A DNA stretch of 64,000 nucleotides from NCBI GenBank assembly GCA_037176845.1, contig JAYKXP010000046.1, forward strand, positions 124,001-188,000, read 5' to 3'. This DNA is from Paramarasmius palmivorus (lineage: Eukaryota > Basidiomycota > Agaricomycetes > Agaricales > Marasmiaceae). The notes below the pieces were generated by a model. The model had not been told where the DNA came from, made no database searches, and saw only the letters and a list, made by a program, of their open reading frames with translations. Below are positions 60,638-64,000 of this stretch, piece by piece (position 1 is the first letter of the stretch; the number at the start of each line of letters is the position of its first letter). The position numbers were made by a program, and so were the translations under genes.

Positions 60638-61087
60638 TTAAAGCTCACCTTCTACTGGATGCCATGTGCATACCACTTCGATATCAGGTCTGATGACATA
60701 TGCTACTATTTCGGTGCATGGTGCGATGATGAATTTCAGGAGAGCTCCGTTGACCTGACTGGGGTTTGCATACTTGAGGAAGAAATCCGGAACTGAATCT
60801 GAGAAACATGCATTCGAGTTAGAGCAATATGACACGGGGCAACGTGCTTGGGCACACCTAGCTCGGTCTCGCATCACTATCTCGAGCGGCCCGCCTCCAA
60901 GCTTTCTTCGAATATCGGAATCCGCGAATCCGTTGAATGGTCGAAGAATGTAGGCCACGGCGGATAAGGTGTTTGACAGGATCCTTGTAGCGTCTGTTGT
61001 GCATACGAATGCTACCCAATCGGTGAGTGGTGTTGAGAAGCAATCAACCTGGGGAGCAGGGACCAGATGGTGGTGGTCACTGGTCAT
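60638..61087 (-). CDS. Hypothetical protein, single exon
   Basis: A 149-aa open frame from ATG 61087, divergent from MSH2 with only about 130 bp between starts. The sequence (MTSDHHHLVPAPQVDCFSTP ... LSNTLSAVAYILRPFNGF ... VICSWHP-like end) has no recognised domain. It is kept because it fills the gap and its composition looks coding, but it could be chance. Confidence 0.35.
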   Translation of the reverse strand: MTSDHHHLVPAPQVDCFSTPLTDWVAFVCTTDATRILSNTLSAVAYILRPFNGFADSDIRRKLGGGPLEIVMRDRARCAQARCPVSYCSNSNACFSDSVPDFFLKYANPSQVNGALLKFIIAPCTEIVAYVIRPDIEVVCTWHPVEGEL

Positions 61088-61217
61088 GTCAGACTTGGGT
61101 AAAATTTTCAGGTTGCGGGAAACCGGCCCGGTACTGACACGCGGCTGTAACCGAGGCGTGACTTACAGCACTCTGTGACACACGCGTCTTTCTCCAACTC
61201 AACCGTCATGACAATGT

Positions 61218-64000
61218 ATGACAAGGAAAAGGAAGCTTCAACAGGTGAGTTGTGTACAATCGCCGCAAGTACCTACTACTGAATTCAAGGAAGATCAGAA
61301 TACAGACCCAGGATTTATCAAGTTTTTTGAAAAGCTTCCTCAAAAATCACCAGAAACCGGAACCCTTCGCCTTTTTCATCGCACGGGAACTGATTCTTAT
61401 TACGCCGTTTATGGCCCTGATGCTCTCTATGTCGCTCAATACATTTATCATACGAATTCAGTCATCAAATATCTTGGTTCTGGAGGGAGAGCGGCCGGCT
61501 TACCGTCGGTGACGCTCAAGCCCAGTATGGCACAACAATTGCTGAGAGAAGCTCTTACGATCAAACAGCTGAGGGTGGAGATCTGGGAACCTGAGCCTGG
61601 TCAAGGGAAAAAAGTGAATAAGTTTGTTTTAGAGAAAGAGGTGCGTCCGGTTTGGACATCGCATTGCCTGCTTCACTGGAGCGTTTCTAGGCATCTCCGG
61701 GAAATTTGCAAGCAGTAGAAGACATGCTATTCTCCAACTCGGATCTCCTCTCAGCTCCAGTAGTCATGGCTATTAAAGTGGCATCGACGCCAGCTACTTC
61801 AGGAAAAGGAAAGGTGAAGACAGTGGGGATTGCCTTTGCCGACACCAGTGTTCGTGAACTCGGTGTCTCCGACTTCGTTGATAACGACTTGTTCTCAAAT
61901 ACCGAAGTGAGCTAGGTTGTTCGGCATATCTGTGCAATGCTCATCCACGTGTTACAGTCCCTTGTCATTCAATTATCCGTCAAGGAAGCAATTCTCCCCT
62001 CTGGCACTGCTTCAGGAACATCTGAACGTGATCTTGAGCTAAACAAACTCAAGGCTGTTTTGGAAAGATGCGGAGTCGTTATGACTGAACGAAAACCCAG
62101 TATGATATTCCAATTTACCATGAAATGTTCCTTCTTACGTCAACTGAATAGGTGAATTTGCTGCCAAAAACGTTGCTGACGACTTGCCACGTCTACTTTC
62201 TTCCACCGATGCCTCTGGAGTCACCTCGGCCGATGCTTCGGTTACCATACGTGAGCATTGGATTATTGTTACTTGAAGACAATTCTCAACCTTAGCAGCT
62301 CAACTCTCCCTTCCGACTGCACCAGCGGCATTGTCAGCCTTGGTTAATTATCTTTCACTTCTTTCGGATCCTTCAAATCATGGTGCATATACCATTCGCA
62401 CCCACGACTTGTCGCAATACATGCGTTTGGATGCAAGTGCGCTACGAGCGTTAAACCTCACGGAAGCCCCGGGAAATGCTGTACGTAAAACTCAATGCTA
62501 TACACGTATCGACCTTAGATTGTCATCAGGGAACGACCACCCGAAATACAACGTTATTGGGTCTTTTGAACAAGTGCAAAACGGCTCAAGGAACACGTCT
62601 GTTGGGAACGTGGCTTAAGCAACCTCTTGTGAACTTACATGAAATTCGTCGGTCCTTTACTGAACTGAGGTCACGCTCATTGCTCATCCATTAGTACAGA
62701 CAAGAGACAAAATTTAGTCGAAGTATTTGTTCGTGAAACAAATGCCCGCAGGACTCTTCAAGTAAGTTCAACGGGCAAGGTCGAGGATCTTATTGAGTCT
62801 TGTACTTTCAGGACGACTATATGAAACTGATGCCAGATCTACATCGACTTTCAAAACGATTTCAGAAAGGACAGGCCTCTCTAGAAGACGTTGTCCGAGT
62901 GTATCAGGTCGTATTGAAGGTACTTCCCAAACAACTAAGAATGGAGCCTATGACTGATTTACTGTCTAAAAAGTTACCGGGAATGATAGAGACCCTTCAA
63001 TCTGTTCAGACAGAGGAGCCGGACTATTCCGAGCTCATCGATGAGATATATCTACAAATCCTGCGGGTAAGTGGAGCTAGAGTCTTCACAGATGCGCAAT
63101 ATTGATGTCTCGAATGCATCTAGCAACACGAAAGTCACCTGTCGAAGTACTCTGACATGGTAGAACAAACTCTTGACCTCAAGGAGTTGGACAGACACAA
63201 TTATGTCATTAAACCTGATTATGATGACCGGCTGCAACAGTTAGCTACAAAGATTACCGAGGTTTGTGAAGATCCTTTCTATACGGACACGCCTAACATC
63301 AGTACAACCTTTAGGCTCGAGATGGTCTCGATGCGGAGCATCAAGAAGTTGGTGGAGAACTCAATCTCGATATCGAAAAGAAGTTGCATCTAGAGAATAG
63401 TCAAACATACGGATACTGTTTCCGTGTGACTAAAAATGTGAGCTCCACTTTCCATTCAGTTGTTCGGTGTTCTAACAGATTTGCTCCAGGACGCCCGAAA
63501 TCTCTCCAAGAAGTACATTGAGCTCGGCACGAACAAGAGCGGCGTCTTCTTTACCACAAAGACGCTCAAGAAACATGCTGACGACTATAGAGAATACTCA
63601 GATAAGTACGCTAGGACACAAAGCGGGCTTGTGAAGGAAGTCGTGGGCATTGCCTGTCAGTTCCATATCACTCAGCTTTCAGTCTTTTCAGCTTATATGA
63701 GCCTCTAGCAACGTATACGCCAGTACTAGAGGCGTTGGACCATGTGTTGGCCCACTTGGACGTCATCTTGAGGTGCGTTTGTCACTGTAGCTGGTAATCG
63801 TTCATATTGTGATACAGATAATAGTTTTGCCCATGTCTCCGTCAACGCACCCACGCCCTATGTTAAGCCCACAGTACTCATGAGCGGTACAGTATTCAAT
63901 CTAAATTGGGACAATACTCTCTCAATTCATCTGTATATTATAGGTGCTGGCAACCTTATTCTCCAAGAAGCACGGCATCCTTGTTTAGAAGTTCAAGAAG
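61218..64000 (+). CDS. MSH2: DNA mismatch repair protein MSH2 (3' end outside window)
   Basis: The conserved start region [28 protein letters not shown]...[14 protein letters not shown] is the MutS-I domain. Then come [24 protein letters not shown], a connector, a lever segment with [39 protein letters not shown], the clamp region [18 protein letters not shown] ... [15 protein letters not shown], and near the edge [20 protein letters not shown]. The ATPase domain lies beyond base 64000. About ten short introns. The start is uncertain: ATG 61218 reads straight into the frame, but an ATG at 61208/61214 gives MYDKEKEAS, closer to other MSH2 starts, and would need an odd splice. It recognises mismatches as MSH2-MSH6 or MSH2-MSH3. 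Confidence 0.93.

Overview
The window is nuclear DNA of a filamentous basidiomycete, most likely an agaricomycete. Support: genes are broken by many 45-70 bp introns, and the gene types are typical of that group (class I hydrophobins, a FunK1 kinase, HNH_2-type proteins, orphan kinase-like families, a multi-span membrane protein with the GD...VYR signature, a Tad-like LINE). Conserved eukaryotic genes (EF-3, V-ATPase subunit a, ariadne E3 ligase, coproporphyrinogen oxidase, SCO1, MSH2) anchor the identification. I saw no tRNA, rRNA or CRISPR. All exon limits are hand-read splice predictions.

Positions 1-14 kb are accessory and duplication-rich: the C-terminal end of a secreted hydrophobin-like protein; an acyl-protein-thioesterase-like gene that has lost its catalytic triad; three copies of a small secreted protein, with HNH_2-type genes or fragments diverging from two of them; two tandem orphan kinase-like genes; a 786-bp element with 24-bp inverted repeats and TA target duplications; and a 5'-truncated LINE with a poly(A) tail and a 16-bp target-site duplication.

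Positions 14-28 kb carry an ITFG1/TIP-like FG-GAP membrane protein, a class I hydrophobin, a P-loop NTPase, a third kinase-like gene, a spartin/senescence-domain gene, a FunK1 kinase and a 12-cysteine secreted miniprotein.

Positions 28-42 kb are the most interesting part. Two paralogous secreted GH5 exo-beta-1,3-glucanase-like proteins have swapped C-termini. One continues in frame into an Asn/Thr linker, a Cys-rich module and a complete class I hydrophobin. The other continues in frame into a GH18 chitinase domain with an intact DxxDxDxE motif. In both, the GH5 part has lost the acid/base Glu (NEP is replaced by ASP) and also carries changes at the usual Arg and His positions, although the nucleophile Glu is kept. 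This suggests a GH5 pseudoenzyme used as a glucan-targeting module for different effectors. The fragment at the window start carries the same linker/Cys module, so a third member probably lies just outside. A multi-span membrane protein, HEM13, SCO1 and a stand-alone hydrophobin lie between or beside them.

Positions 42-64 kb are mostly housekeeping: a roughly 2-kb gene-poor stretch, EF-3, V-ATPase subunit a, ariadne RBR ligase, an RNase III-like protein, a MYND protein, a hypothetical gene, a secreted DUF5695-like protein, and MSH2 running off the right edge.
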